From Bacillus solimangrovi (GTDB lineage Bacteria > Bacillota > Bacilli > Bacillales > Bacillaceae_N), in the NCBI RefSeq assembly GCF_001742425.1, contig NZ_MJEH01000014.1:1-64000 (forward strand): 64,000 bases of DNA, read 5' to 3'. Made by a program: the position numbers and the translations under genes. Each line of letters starts with the position of its first letter. Position 1 is the first letter of the stretch. Of the stretch, positions 45,448-54,234 are shown piece after piece. The notes beneath the pieces were generated by a model. It was not told where the DNA came from. It worked only from the letters and a program-made list of their open reading frames with translations, and did no database searches.

Positions 45448-45627
45448 TTATTTAATATCTTTTTTATCATTCTCTTCGTCTGAAACAAGATCTCTCGTTG
45501 AATTCTTAAATTCTTTCAATGTTGAACCAAACGACTTTCCAATTTCAGGTAGTTTGGATGGTCCAAAAATGACAAGGGCAATGACAAGGATAAGAATTAA
45601 CCCTGGAATGCCGATATTCGTAAGCAT
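45448..45627 (-). CDS. tatA: TatA, twin-arginine translocase pore subunit
   Basis: A 59-aa TatA-type protein. One N-terminal membrane helix ([17 protein letters not shown]) is followed by the conserved hinge [14 protein letters not shown] and a short amphipathic helix ([13 protein letters not shown]), ending in a charged tail. The length resembles TatAy and TatAc. Its GAGGAGTTGAGTAT ribosome-binding site lies 19 bases after the phoX stop, so the two are co-transcribed. The start and stop are 15 bases from the tatC remnant; a complete TatC must be supplied from elsewhere. Confidence 0.95.
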   Translation of the reverse strand: MLTNIGIPGLILILVIALVIFGPSKLPEIGKSFGSTLKEFKNSTRDLVSDEENDKKDIK

Positions 45628-45646
45628 ATACTCAACTCCTCAGTTT

Positions 45647-47263
45647 CTAAAATCCAGTAATCGCAATGACACCAGGACGAGGCATATTATCTCCAGTTCG
45701 ATGTGGCCACTTACTCGTAAGCTTAGTCAAGCTTTCAGATTCCTCACCTGGGTGTTGAACAGATAAAAATAACGACGTTTCAGTTGGTGTGAAGCTTGGT
45801 CCTGTCAATTCTGATTCAACTGGACCTGATGCAAATTGGTATGCATTACCCATATTTTCCCCAGTCGTTGGGATTACAAACATACCATTATTTTTGAATG
45901 ACTCATAGATTCCTTTATTATGTTTACTTGATGAAATATCTGTCACAGTCCAAAGGTTTCCGCTTGAATCAAATGTAAGGTTATCAGGAGCACTGAATCC
46001 ACTTTGTCTTCCACCGGCAGCAAAGATTTCGAAATTGAAAGTTAGTGAACCTAAATCATCTTTATCTTCAAAAAGTCTTGTAATATGACCATGAAAGTTT
46101 CCATGACTGCTATTGTTCGTGTGTGCAACAAATACAGACTTATCAAACGGACTAATTTCTAAGTCTTCAGGGCGATCAGTTGGTGTACCGCCGATAAATT
46201 TTGCTGCTTCATCGGCATATACAAGCACGTCAGCCTGTGTTTGGAATTTTGCTAGTAGCTCTTTATCATCTTTAATAGCTTCACGCACATTTTCGATAGT
46301 CATTGGTTCCCATCTACCTTTACCTAGATTGGCAACGTATAGAGTCCCTTCCTCAAGAAGCTTGCTATTATTTGTACCTCTTGAAGCAACGTATTTATCT
46401 TTACTAATAAACTTATAAATACATGCATCTCTCTTATCATCACCCATGTATACAACAACTCGTCCATCATTTGTCAGACCCATTGCCGCATTTTCATGAT
46501 GGAAACGTCCAAGTGCAGTGTGCTTTCTTACTGAAAATTTATCATCAAATGGGTCAACTTCAATAACCCAACCGTAATGTGTTTCATCTAATCCAGCATC
46601 CCTAGCTGTATATTCATAGTTTTCCTCACAAGATAAAAGCGTATTCCAAAGCGTTTTACCACCAGAACAGTTTGCAAATGTTCCTTGAACCTTTGTTGCA
46701 CCACTCACAGCTTTAGAACCTCTAACAGCGCCAGTTAATAAAAATGGCGTTAAACCAGATATACGGCGTGCGTATTTAGAAGTTGTATCCATTTTCCACT
46801 TTCCATCAACATAATGAACTTTAATAACCGAACCACCCTGATTATAAAGGATCTTTTCTATTTGTTTATTCGTATATTTATCATTCTTCTTCGCACCTTG
46901 AACAAATAGTTGAGATGTGTATTCATGATTCACCCAAAGTAAACCTTCTTGACTTGAATCATTAATTGGGAAATAACATGTATAATCACTATTAAACCCG
47001 AACGTATCACCATTTTTATTAATTACATCACCATATGCTACAACAACATCATATTTATAACCACTTGGGAGTACAACATCATCCTTCGCGGATGGTGCAA
47101 TTGGCTTGAAGTTTAATCCAGAAACTTTCTTTTTATTTTCAAACATATGACTTTTTGCTGCTGCCGTTTCCGCAAAAGCACCTAATCCAGTTGAAGCAAC
47201 TGTTAATGCTGCTGCTCCAGTCCCCATATACGTTAAAAACTTTCGACGATCCATTTCTGACAC
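45647..47263 (-). CDS. PhoX-type alkaline phosphatase with Tat signal
   Basis: A 538-aa DUF839/PhoX-family protein, exported as a folded metallo-phosphatase. The start is GTG 47263, eight bases after GAGGG, giving MSEMDRRKFLTYMG; the twin-arginine motif DRRKFL is followed by a hydrophobic stretch ending AFAETAAA. The body shows FPINDSSQEGLLWVNHEYTS, LSCEENYEYTARD, VYMGDDKRDACIYKFISKD and FDSSGNLWTVTDI, typical of the family's beta-propeller. PhoX enzymes use calcium and iron and are induced by phosphate starvation. It is followed by tatA, and Pho-box-like repeats lie upstream. Confidence 0.92.
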   Translation of the reverse strand: MSEMDRRKFLTYMGTGAAALTVASTGLGAFAETAAAKSHMFENKKKVSGLNFKPIAPSAKDDVVLPSGYKYDVVVAYGDVINKNGDTFGFNSDYTCYFPINDSSQEGLLWVNHEYTSQLFVQGAKKNDKYTNKQIEKILYNQGGSVIKVHYVDGKWKMDTTSKYARRISGLTPFLLTGAVRGSKAVSGATKVQGTFANCSGGKTLWNTLLSCEENYEYTARDAGLDETHYGWVIEVDPFDDKFSVRKHTALGRFHHENAAMGLTNDGRVVVYMGDDKRDACIYKFISKDKYVASRGTNNSKLLEEGTLYVANLGKGRWEPMTIENVREAIKDDKELLAKFQTQADVLVYADEAAKFIGGTPTDRPEDLEISPFDKSVFVAHTNNSSHGNFHGHITRLFEDKDDLGSLTFNFEIFAAGGRQSGFSAPDNLTFDSSGNLWTVTDISSSKHNKGIYESFKNNGMFVIPTTGENMGNAYQFASGPVESELTGPSFTPTETSLFLSVQHPGEESESLTKLTSKWPHRTGDNMPRPGVIAITGF

Positions 47264-47343
47264 ACAAAACACCCTCTCAATAGTTTTAATTATGTCATTC
47301 ACTATTATCATAGATTCATACTATTAATTACCTATCTTAGTGA

Positions 47344-47399
47344 AGTAAACTTTGGTAAATAATTGTTAATAGAATATTAATAATAGTAAAAATAGTAAA
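47344..47399 (-). promoter_or_regulatory. PhoP (Pho-box) repeat cluster upstream of phoX
   Basis: Read on the minus strand, TTAACA, TTTACC and TTTACT occur at exact ten-base steps (47369-47344), with two more TTTACT copies at 47399-47385. PhoP boxes are TT(A/T/C)A(C/T)A repeats at about 11-base steps. It lies 80-135 bases upstream of the start. Confidence 0.55.
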
Positions 47400-47460
47400 C
47401 ATATCACGCGTGAATTGGTGTCTTCGTAAATAAATCTAACGTTTACATACAGATCAATAT

Positions 47461-47503
47461 AAAAGAAAAGGATATAACCTCATCGGTCATATCCTTTTCT
47501 TTT
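47461..47503. terminator. Terminator of the M20 gene
   Basis: AAAAGAAAAGGATAT (47461-47475) pairs perfectly with ATATCCTTTTCTTTT (47489-47503); minus-strand T-rich flanks follow the stop at 47511. Confidence 0.85.
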
Positions 47504-47510
47504 ATATTGT

Positions 47511-48641
47511 TTAACTCCCCTTAGAGAGAAGTTGTTCTACCATATCACTAATTACTTCAACACCATGCAACATTGCCTCTTTTTCAAATGTCATTTCCGG
47601 ATCATGTAACCCTGGACATACGTTTGCTCCAATCGCAAGGTAGATAGACTTCACATTCGTTAGTTGTGAATAATAGTGAAAATCCTCACCTCCAGGCGTA
47701 TGAATAGGATCAACGACATTTTCAGACCCTAGTATTTTTACAATTGCTCTTTGTGCTGTTTGCATTAGATTCTCATCATAAAGTGGGGCGGGTACTCCTT
47801 CTGTCACACGATATTCTATCTTACCATCGTGCATATCAGCAGTATGTGCAATCATCTTCTCTATTTTTCTAATAACAGCTTTTAATTCCTCGTTCGATCC
47901 ACTTCGTACATCCATCGCAAACGTGCCATACTCCGGAATAACATTTACAGACCCCTTACCTGCATGTAGTTGTGTGAATTTAACACTTGTTCCACTTTGA
48001 GGGTTAAATCTTATAGTATTAATGTTCGTCACAAGTGAAGATAAAACATCAATTGCATTAATCCCTAAGTGTGGGCGACCTCCATGAGCTGTTTTCCCAT
48101 AGATTTCCCCTATTATCTTACAGCTTGCACTATGAATAAGAGCTGGAGACATCTTTCCAAATGGACACTCATGAGCTGTACGTAAGTGATAACCAATGAG
48201 ATAATCTACACCTTCTAACACTCCGGCTGCAGTCATTGCTTTTGCCCCTTCTCCAATTTCTTCAGCTGGTTGAAAAATGAACTTCACGCTACCATTTAAA
48301 TTATAGATTCGATCTTTCATAAATCTAGCAATACCAAGTGCAGTGCTTGAATGAGCATCATGTCCACACGAATGACGATACATTATTTCATTTTTCATCT
48401 CATGTACAATACAGTCCATATCCGCTCTAATCGCTACACAAGGATACTCGTTCTTTCCAGTTAACTTAGCTGTTACTCCTGTTTTTGCTATATGCTCAGT
48501 TACCTCGTAGCCCATTTCTTTAAGTTGTTTAGCTATATAAGTAGAAGTTTTCTTCTCTTTGAAAGCTGGCTCGGGAATTTTGTGAAGATATTTTTGTGTT
48601 TGGTATACATAATCTCGGAGTTGTTCAATTGAAATACTCAT
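47511..48641 (-). CDS. M20 amidohydrolase (AmhX-like)
   Basis: A 376-aa M20D-family metal-dependent amidohydrolase; ATG 48641 has TAGGAGG seven bases upstream. Metal ligands are visible in RADMDCIV, the HSCGHDAHS motif near residue 95, PAEEIGEGA and HTPGGEDFHYYSQ. Related enzymes deacylate N-acyl amino acids or short peptides, or amide-linked indole-acetate. It is on the same strand as, and 186 bases downstream of, the amino-acid ABC importer, an arrangement like B. subtilis YxeMNOP, in which an importer and a deacylase use N-acetyl amino acids. The substrate is inferred only. Confidence 0.9.
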   Translation of the reverse strand: MSISIEQLRDYVYQTQKYLHKIPEPAFKEKKTSTYIAKQLKEMGYEVTEHIAKTGVTAKLTGKNEYPCVAIRADMDCIVHEMKNEIMYRHSCGHDAHSSTALGIARFMKDRIYNLNGSVKFIFQPAEEIGEGAKAMTAAGVLEGVDYLIGYHLRTAHECPFGKMSPALIHSASCKIIGEIYGKTAHGGRPHLGINAIDVLSSLVTNINTIRFNPQSGTSVKFTQLHAGKGSVNVIPEYGTFAMDVRSGSNEELKAVIRKIEKMIAHTADMHDGKIEYRVTEGVPAPLYDENLMQTAQRAIVKILGSENVVDPIHTPGGEDFHYYSQLTNVKSIYLAIGANVCPGLHDPEMTFEKEAMLHGVEVISDMVEQLLSKGS

Positions 48642-48826
48642 CCTTATCCTCCTACAATAACATCTTACAACCTGAGTCACTTCTGATTATAAATCGCTTC
48701 GTTCTTCCATCATACAATTATCCTTTTAATCTTTGTAAACATATTCTACGACTTAAACATTTTAATCTAATCTTCCATAATAATTCTAAAGGTGGATGAT
48801 GGTTTAGTAACAATCATATTTTCCAC

Positions 48827-49549
48827 CTAATTCACTAACTTTAAAAATTGCTTCGTTCGTTCATGAGATGGATTTTCAAAGAAATCTTCTGGTTGGCCTT
48901 CTTCAATAATGTTACCATCATGTAACATGACAATACGATCAGCAACTTCTCGTGCAAAATTCATCTCATGTGTAACAACTACCATCGTCATTCCTTCTTG
49001 AGCAAGTTGTTTCATTACTTGAAGCACTTCACCAACAAGTTCAGGATCAAGTGCTGACGTAGGCTCATCAAACAAAATCACCTTTGGCTTCATCGCCAAT
49101 GAGCGTGCGATGGCTACGCGCTGTTTTTGTCCACCTGATAATTTTTCAGGATAAACCTCTGCTTTATCACGCAAACCGACCTTCTCCAGTAATTGTAAAC
49201 CTTCGTTAATTGCTTGTTCTTTTTTCACCTTTTTTACTATCATAGGCGCTTCTATAATATTTTCTATAACCGTTTTATGTGGAAAAAGATGAAAATGTTG
49301 AAAGACCATTCCTACTTCTGCACGCACCTTAGGTAAGTTATCTCGCTTAGGATCAATCTGTTTACCATCAATTATAATTTCACCATCATTAATCATTTCT
49401 AAAAAATTAAAGCATCGTAGTAATGTACTCTTACCGGACCCACTTGCACCGACCATTACTACAACTTCTTGAGGTTGCACATGCAAATCGATTCCTTTTA
49501 GTACTTCTAATGAACCAAATGATTTATGAATGTTCTTTCCAATAATCAC
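48827..49549 (-). CDS. Polar amino-acid ABC transporter, ATP-binding protein
   Basis: A 240-aa ATPase from GTG 49549 (AGGTGA five bases upstream; GTG 49558 is also in frame). Walker [10 protein letters not shown], signature LSGGQKQR, Walker [15 protein letters not shown] and the switch histidine VVTHEMNF are all present. The sequence fits the PAAT (GlnQ/HisP-like) subfamily. It follows the permease by nine bases and completes the SBP-permease-ATPase order. Confidence 0.95.
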   Translation of the reverse strand: MIIGKNIHKSFGSLEVLKGIDLHVQPQEVVVMVGASGSGKSTLLRCFNFLEMINDGEIIIDGKQIDPKRDNLPKVRAEVGMVFQHFHLFPHKTVIENIIEAPMIVKKVKKEQAINEGLQLLEKVGLRDKAEVYPEKLSGGQKQRVAIARSLAMKPKVILFDEPTSALDPELVGEVLQVMKQLAQEGMTMVVVTHEMNFAREVADRIVMLHDGNIIEEGQPEDFFENPSHERTKQFLKLVN

Positions 49550-49567
49550 CTGCGTCACCTCACTTCA

Positions 49568-50218
49568 TTATTGAACATCTAACTTATTCTCAACAAGCTT
49601 TAATAAATATGAAAATATCATTACGAGTGCTAAGTAGTATAACCCTGCAACAAAGAATGCCTCAAACTGTTGAAATGATTGTGCCGCTTCCATATTTGCT
49701 AACGAATATATTTCAGAAACACCAATGACATATACGAGCGACGAATCCTTTAAACAAATAATGAATTGATTTCCTAATGGTGGAATTGAACGTTTGAAAG
49801 CTTGCGGAAAAATTATACGTCGCATACTTTGAGCTGTTGTCATCCCTAATGAGCTACTCGCTTCATGCTGACCTTTATCAATGCTTTGAATTGCACCACG
49901 GAAGATTTCAGCAATATAAGCTCCGTTATGTACACCTAATGCGATCGCACCTGCCCAAAATCCTGATAATACGATAAGAGATGAAATACCAAAATATAGA
50001 AATGATATTTGTACAATAAGAGGCGTACCTCGAATAATCGTAATATAAAAACCTGCTACTTTTTGCAATATTTTCGAATTTGAAATTTTAAAAAGTGCAA
50101 AAACTAAACCTAGCAGAGAGCCTATTACTAGGCCCACTGCAGTTAATTGAATTGTAATCACACTTGCCTCTAAAAACCCGAAAAACGTTCTCGTGAACAT
50201 ATTCCAAATATCCAACAT
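49568..50218 (-). CDS. Polar amino-acid ABC transporter, permease
   Basis: A 216-aa HisM-type membrane component with about five helices. The family hallmark YITIIRGTPLIVQISFLYFG is near residue 60 and GAIQSIDKGQHEASSSLGM near 120 (the EAA coupling loop). AAGGGGGAG precedes ATG 50218. Substrate is a polar amino acid or derivative; specificity cannot be read. Confidence 0.95.
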   Translation of the reverse strand: MLDIWNMFTRTFFGFLEASVITIQLTAVGLVIGSLLGLVFALFKISNSKILQKVAGFYITIIRGTPLIVQISFLYFGISSLIVLSGFWAGAIALGVHNGAYIAEIFRGAIQSIDKGQHEASSSLGMTTAQSMRRIIFPQAFKRSIPPLGNQFIICLKDSSLVYVIGVSEIYSLANMEAAQSFQQFEAFFVAGLYYLALVMIFSYLLKLVENKLDVQ

Positions 50219-50257
50219 TGTATGCTCCCCCTTCTTACCAACCCTCCTACTTAAAAT

Positions 50258-51088
50258 TTATTCGAGAACCTCTACCCCCTCTAAATCAACATCAAGCAAG
50301 TTTGTACCGAACAATCCGTTAGAAATTTCATCATATGTGCCGTCTTCTTTAATCTCTGCTAAGGCTTGATTAAGTTCTTCTAATAACTTTTCATTATCTT
50401 TGTGAACAGCTATACCAATTTGTTCAATCCATAATGGCTCACCAGCTTCTTTAATTTCTAAGCCTGCTTTTTGTGCTTCATAACCAACAACAGGTGACGT
50501 AATAACCGCATCAATACGCCCTTTTACTGTTAAATCATTTAATGCTGTCACATCGCTGTTGTAATATTTTATATTTTCTGTAAATTTTTTAGCTGCATCA
50601 TCATACGTACTTTGCGCTACAACACCTATCACTTTATCCTTTAAATCTTCTGATGATTGAATTTGTTCATTATTTGCTGAAATAAAAATTGTTCCACCAG
50701 AATAGTAGTAGGGCTCTGTAAAGTTTACTTGCTCTGCACGCTCATTTGTAATTGCCATACTACCAATAATTGCGTCGAACTTCTTACCTTTTAATCCTTG
50801 TAAAATAGTCTCCCAAGGTGTTGTAACTGGATTTGGTTCAAGACCCATCTTCTCTGCTAATGCATACCCAATCTCAACATCAAAACCTTTCAATTCTCCA
50901 CCTTCAGAGTAGTTAAATGGCTTGTACAAACCACTACATGCCCACGTTAACTTTCCATCTTCAACTAACGCAATGCTACTTTCTCCACCATCTGTAGCTG
51001 GTGGCTGTGAGCCAGTTTCATTTGATCCGCAAGCACTAATAACAATTGCAAACATTAACATCATAGCTACAACAACAGTTTTCTTCAT
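50258..51088 (-). CDS. Amino-acid ABC transporter, substrate-binding lipoprotein
   Basis: A 276-aa extracellular solute-binding protein family 3 lipoprotein. The lipobox ISACGSN gives Cys at about residue 19. The two-lobed domain has SGLYKPFNYSEGGELKGFDVEIGYALAEKMGL and FDAIIGSMAITNERAEQVNFTEPYYYSGG, typical of PAAT binding proteins. ATG 51088 follows AGGGGAGAG. It is the first gene of the importer operon, with an inverted repeat upstream. Confidence 0.95.
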   Translation of the reverse strand: MKKTVVVAMMLMFAIVISACGSNETGSQPPATDGGESSIALVEDGKLTWACSGLYKPFNYSEGGELKGFDVEIGYALAEKMGLEPNPVTTPWETILQGLKGKKFDAIIGSMAITNERAEQVNFTEPYYYSGGTIFISANNEQIQSSEDLKDKVIGVVAQSTYDDAAKKFTENIKYYNSDVTALNDLTVKGRIDAVITSPVVGYEAQKAGLEIKEAGEPLWIEQIGIAVHKDNEKLLEELNQALAEIKEDGTYDEISNGLFGTNLLDVDLEGVEVLE

Positions 51089-51224
51089 CAAACTCTCCCC
51101 TTATATATCATTATTTTTATTACTAGTAACACCAATTTGTCTACTATTAGCATTTTCAATGATATGTTCTAGATTGTCTGACTATCGATTGTAATTTCGC
51201 TGAAAAACTATGAAGCTACCTATT

Positions 51225-51249
51225 ATTATAGTGACTATTTGATTGTCAC
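51225..51249 (-). promoter_or_regulatory. -10 box and flanking inverted repeat upstream of the importer
   Basis: A TATAAT on the minus strand (51230-51225) directly follows GTGAC-N9-GTCAC (51231-51249). A regulator bound there would cover the -35 to -10 spacer. The arms are only five bases, so the operator call is weak. Confidence 0.3.
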
Positions 51250-51487
51250 GCCCTCCCACTAATAATTATGTAAAAGGATTTTTTTGTTTATTGTACCATG
51301 TTTTAGTTCATTTAGTACTTTCAATTATAGTTAGTTGCAAGGTAATAAATGTGACCGTTCGTTCTTTTTAGTAGGCAGATTATTTTCTCAGCTTTTTTAT
51401 GCTACTTAATTATTTCTATTCAATGCTTGTCAGATTCATTACTATACAATCCATTTGGTACTTATTACTTTTACTTTACACATAAAA

Positions 51488-51650
51488 AAAGCGAACTAAC
51501 TCTAAGTTCGCTGTGTCTTCTCATACATATACTTCACAATTAGGATAAGTTTATGAACACCCGTACCATTTCGCAAAAATTTTCATTGGCATATTGCCAC
51601 CATAATTGGTGCTGAGAATTACTTACATATTATTTCGTTTTATGAAGATA
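51488..51650 (-). ncRNA. Possible small RNA ending at an orphan terminator
   Basis: AGCGAACT (51490-51497) and AGTTCGCT (51505-51512) form an intrinsic terminator with TTTTTTT on the minus strand, but no gene precedes it on that strand. Upstream minus-strand sequence has two small hairpins (CACC-N6-GGTG and GGCA-N3-TGCC) and only a 13-codon frame without an SD. It may end a small non-coding RNA. The rest of the nearly 600-base gap up to sspH is empty. Confidence 0.3.
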
Positions 51651-51685
51651 ATATTAGTAATTGTACCTCAAAGGAGCGTGAACAT

Positions 51686-51865
51686 ATGAACATACAACGT
51701 GCAAAAGAAATCGTTGAATCCCCCGAAACGATAGAGGTCCTCTACAATGGGACGAAAATCTACATTCAGAATGTCGATGAAAAAAAAGACACTGCTAGGA
51801 TCTTCCCACTCGATCAGCCATCAAATGAAACAGAAGTTAACGTTGATCAATTAATCGAACCGTAA
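51686..51865 (+). CDS. sspH: H-type small acid-soluble spore protein SspH
   Basis: A 59-aa spore protein, exactly the length of B. subtilis SspH, with the shared opening MNIQRAKEIVESPETIEVLY and the IYIQNVDEKKDTARIF core. AAAGGAGCG precedes the ATG. SspH is a minor forespore protein in the spore core. It is followed by a terminator hairpin. Its short length means it is easily missed by ORF cut-offs. Confidence 0.95.
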   Translation: MNIQRAKEIVESPETIEVLYNGTKIYIQNVDEKKDTARIFPLDQPSNETEVNVDQLIEP

Positions 51866-51875
51866 CACAATAATA

Positions 51876-51923
51876 GGAATGCACAACGTATCTCATTTCA
51901 TATGTGTCTGTTGTGCATTTCTT
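51876..51923 (+). terminator. Terminator of sspH
   Basis: AATGCACAAC (51878-51887) pairs with GTTGTGCATT (51910-51919), followed by TCTTTATT. A 14-base unit ATTTCTTTATTCTA then repeats about 2.6 times (51917-51952). Further downstream the region holds no gene until 52179. Confidence 0.7.
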
Positions 51924-52178
51924 TATTCTAATTTCTTTATTCTAATTTCTTTCATAAATCTAACAACTACCCTGAGCCTTCATATCTAACGATCACAAAT
52001 AAAATATCCTTTATTCCTCATTGTAAATAAAATATCTAAAAAGCTACAAAAAATAGGAATCTGATAAAAAATATGCGAATGGCATCGATAATTTGTCCAA
52101 GCAAAACTTGTTCTCTAGCATATTACTATAGTGAAGAGCAAAGTGCTTTTCTAAATTTATTCAGAGGGAGGCATTTCA

Positions 52179-52277
52179 ATGTCTGATGGTTGTAATAATG
52201 GCTTTGCGTTAATCGTTGTCTTGTTTGTATTGTTAATTATCGTTGGTTGTGCTTGTTTAGGAGGTTCTGGTTATTAA
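52179..52277 (+). CDS. YjcZ-family sporulation peptide
   Basis: A 32-aa peptide from ATG 52179 with GAGGGAGG nine bases upstream: a polar N-terminus SDGCNNG, a single hydrophobic segment FALIVVLFVLLIIVG, and a CACLGGSGY tail. This is the pattern of YjcZ/SscA-type small proteins made during sporulation. No signal for export is needed. It sits between sspH and sqhC, a cluster of sporulation genes. Confidence 0.85.
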   Translation: MSDGCNNGFALIVVLFVLLIIVGCACLGGSGY

Positions 52278-52347
52278 TCTTCTATAGATTAAAACAGCGA
52301 AAGCAAGTATGTTGTTTTCGTTGTTACATAGACAGTTAGCCATCAGT

Positions 52348-54234
52348 CTATAAATATTTCTTCTTATAATGACCTAATGTTAATAACGGCCAAATGTAAC
52401 GATAGCTGTGATAGTGAATATAGAAAGCTCTTCCCATTCCCTGTCCTTTCGGATATGCTGTCTTCCAACTCTGTTCATTTCCATTTTTAATTAAATATTC
52501 AATACCATGATCAATCACTCGTGTTGGTTTACTTGAAACAGCAATTAACGAATCTAGTGCCCAAGCTGTATGAGTTAATGTGCTTTCTTCTAAAGGAATA
52601 TATCTCTTATAAATATCACTATAACAAGATTCCCCCCAACCACCGTCGTCATTTTGAATACTTTCTAGCCAATGAACAGCCTTTTTAATTGTGTTGGACT
52701 GAGTTGATACACCACATGCTCTCAATCCAGTCAATGCCGACCAAGTACCATATATGTAGCAAATCCCCCATCGTCCATACCAAGATCCATCCTTCCTTTG
52801 ATCATTTTCCATCCACTTAATTCCTCTTTTTATTACAGGATGATCATAATTTAAATTTGTGGAGCCACATAGAAATTCTAGCGTCCTTCCTGTTAAATCA
52901 GCTGTTGATGGATCAAGTAACAGAAGCTCTTTTCCCTGAACTGGTAGTTGTCTAATTAATTTCTTATCAACATTTCTTTCAAAAGCAGGCCACCCACCAT
53001 CCTCATTTTGCATTGATAATGTCCAATGCAAGCCACGATTCCAAACTTGAAGATATTGAGGGTGTTTCATAATCATCGGTAGAAGAGCTCGTAAGCTTGC
53101 AGTTGTATCATCAACATCAGGGTTGATTGTATTAATATTTGAAAACCCCCATCCTCCAGGTAATATGTTTGTATTATTAATAACCCAGTCACCAAACTTG
53201 TAATGCTGCTTTGTAAGCAGATAATTATTTGCTCTTTGAATAACTTCTTCTTCGTCAGAAACACCCGCTTCTTGCATTGCATAACCGATTAGCGATGTGT
53301 TCCAAACATTAGCCGTTGTATACTGTATATGAAGCTCGCCTTCTACTTCGCATGCCATTGATTTTAACCCTTCAACTGCCTTTAATATCGTCGGATGTGT
53401 TTTTGAGTAACCAATTGACATAAGGGCAAATATCATAAAAAAAGTCGAACTAAAATAACTGTAAAATGTTCCGTCTGGTTCCAGGTGTGTTAGCATATAT
53501 TGCTCAGCATGTTCAATGGACTTCTTCTTTAAGCCATCCTTTTTACCAACGATTGAACTCAAACCTTGAATAAGTTGTTTAATAAATGCCTGCCACTCAA
53601 ATTTTCGATTGAATTCAATAATCGGGTCTTCCTCATATCTTTGCTGCTTATACAAGTTTGACAAATCAGGGCTAGCATCTGTCTTCATTTGAAATTTCTT
53701 ATTTCCTAATAAAATAATCGGGGTAAGATTAGCTCTTGCATAGACCGAAAAGTCATAAAAATTAATTGGAAAGGATACAGGTATAAGAAAGGTCTCAATC
53801 GGAACTGGAAAGCGTTTTGGCCAAGGGTATTGCCCTGTTAAAGCGAGCATAATTTTTAAAAACATCGATCCTTTTTCTAACCCACCATTAGATAAGATAA
53901 ATTGTTTTGGACGTTCTAAGTGCATGCTATTCTCATTCAAGTATCCTGAATACAATAATGCATAATAGGCTACTATTGTTTCAGAGAGGTTGCCTTCTTC
54001 CTCATCATAAAACAATTTCCAAACGCCATTTTCCTCTTGTTTACTTAGTATCCTCTTAACTAATGCTTGAATCAATTTTTCATCATCAATCTCTAACGTA
54101 CGTAATAAAATAATCATATAAGCATCAGTTGTAATTCCAGTCTCAAAAGGATAATTCCATGAACCATCCAGCAACTGTTCATTTGTTAGTTTTTCAACAA
54201 GTCGATTGATTTCATACTGTACAGAATGCTTCAA
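52348..54234 (-). CDS. sqhC: Sporulenol synthase / squalene-hopene cyclase family (SqhC)
   Basis: A 628-aa terpenoid cyclase, close to B. subtilis SqhC (632 aa), which cyclises tetraprenyl-beta-curcumene to sporulenol. The catalytic DxDD-type motif NPDVDDTTASL is near residue 373. Several QW repeats are visible (QNEDGGWPAF, QRKDGSWYGRWG, QNDDGGWGES). Translation begins at TTG 54234 with AGAGGATGG upstream. It could alternatively cyclise squalene; length and context favour sporulenol. It is divergent from the DUF2515 gene with a 9-base overlap of their starts. Confidence 0.94.
   Translation of the reverse strand: MKHSVQYEINRLVEKLTNEQLLDGSWNYPFETGITTDAYMIILLRTLEIDDEKLIQALVKRILSKQEENGVWKLFYDEEEGNLSETIVAYYALLYSGYLNENSMHLERPKQFILSNGGLEKGSMFLKIMLALTGQYPWPKRFPVPIETFLIPVSFPINFYDFSVYARANLTPIILLGNKKFQMKTDASPDLSNLYKQQRYEEDPIIEFNRKFEWQAFIKQLIQGLSSIVGKKDGLKKKSIEHAEQYMLTHLEPDGTFYSYFSSTFFMIFALMSIGYSKTHPTILKAVEGLKSMACEVEGELHIQYTTANVWNTSLIGYAMQEAGVSDEEEVIQRANNYLLTKQHYKFGDWVINNTNILPGGWGFSNINTINPDVDDTTASLRALLPMIMKHPQYLQVWNRGLHWTLSMQNEDGGWPAFERNVDKKLIRQLPVQGKELLLLDPSTADLTGRTLEFLCGSTNLNYDHPVIKRGIKWMENDQRKDGSWYGRWGICYIYGTWSALTGLRACGVSTQSNTIKKAVHWLESIQNDDGGWGESCYSDIYKRYIPLEESTLTHTAWALDSLIAVSSKPTRVIDHGIEYLIKNGNEQSWKTAYPKGQGMGRAFYIHYHSYRYIWPLLTLGHYKKKYL

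Noticed and set aside
51575-51620. 13-codon minus-strand frame MPMKIFAKWYGCS as a signalling peptide
   Set aside because: No ribosome-binding site, no export or processing gene nearby; considered only as part of the possible small RNA.
51917-51952. 2.6 copies of a 14-bp unit ATTTCTTTATTCTA
   Set aside because: Short, AT-rich and next to a terminator tail; likely replication slippage without function.
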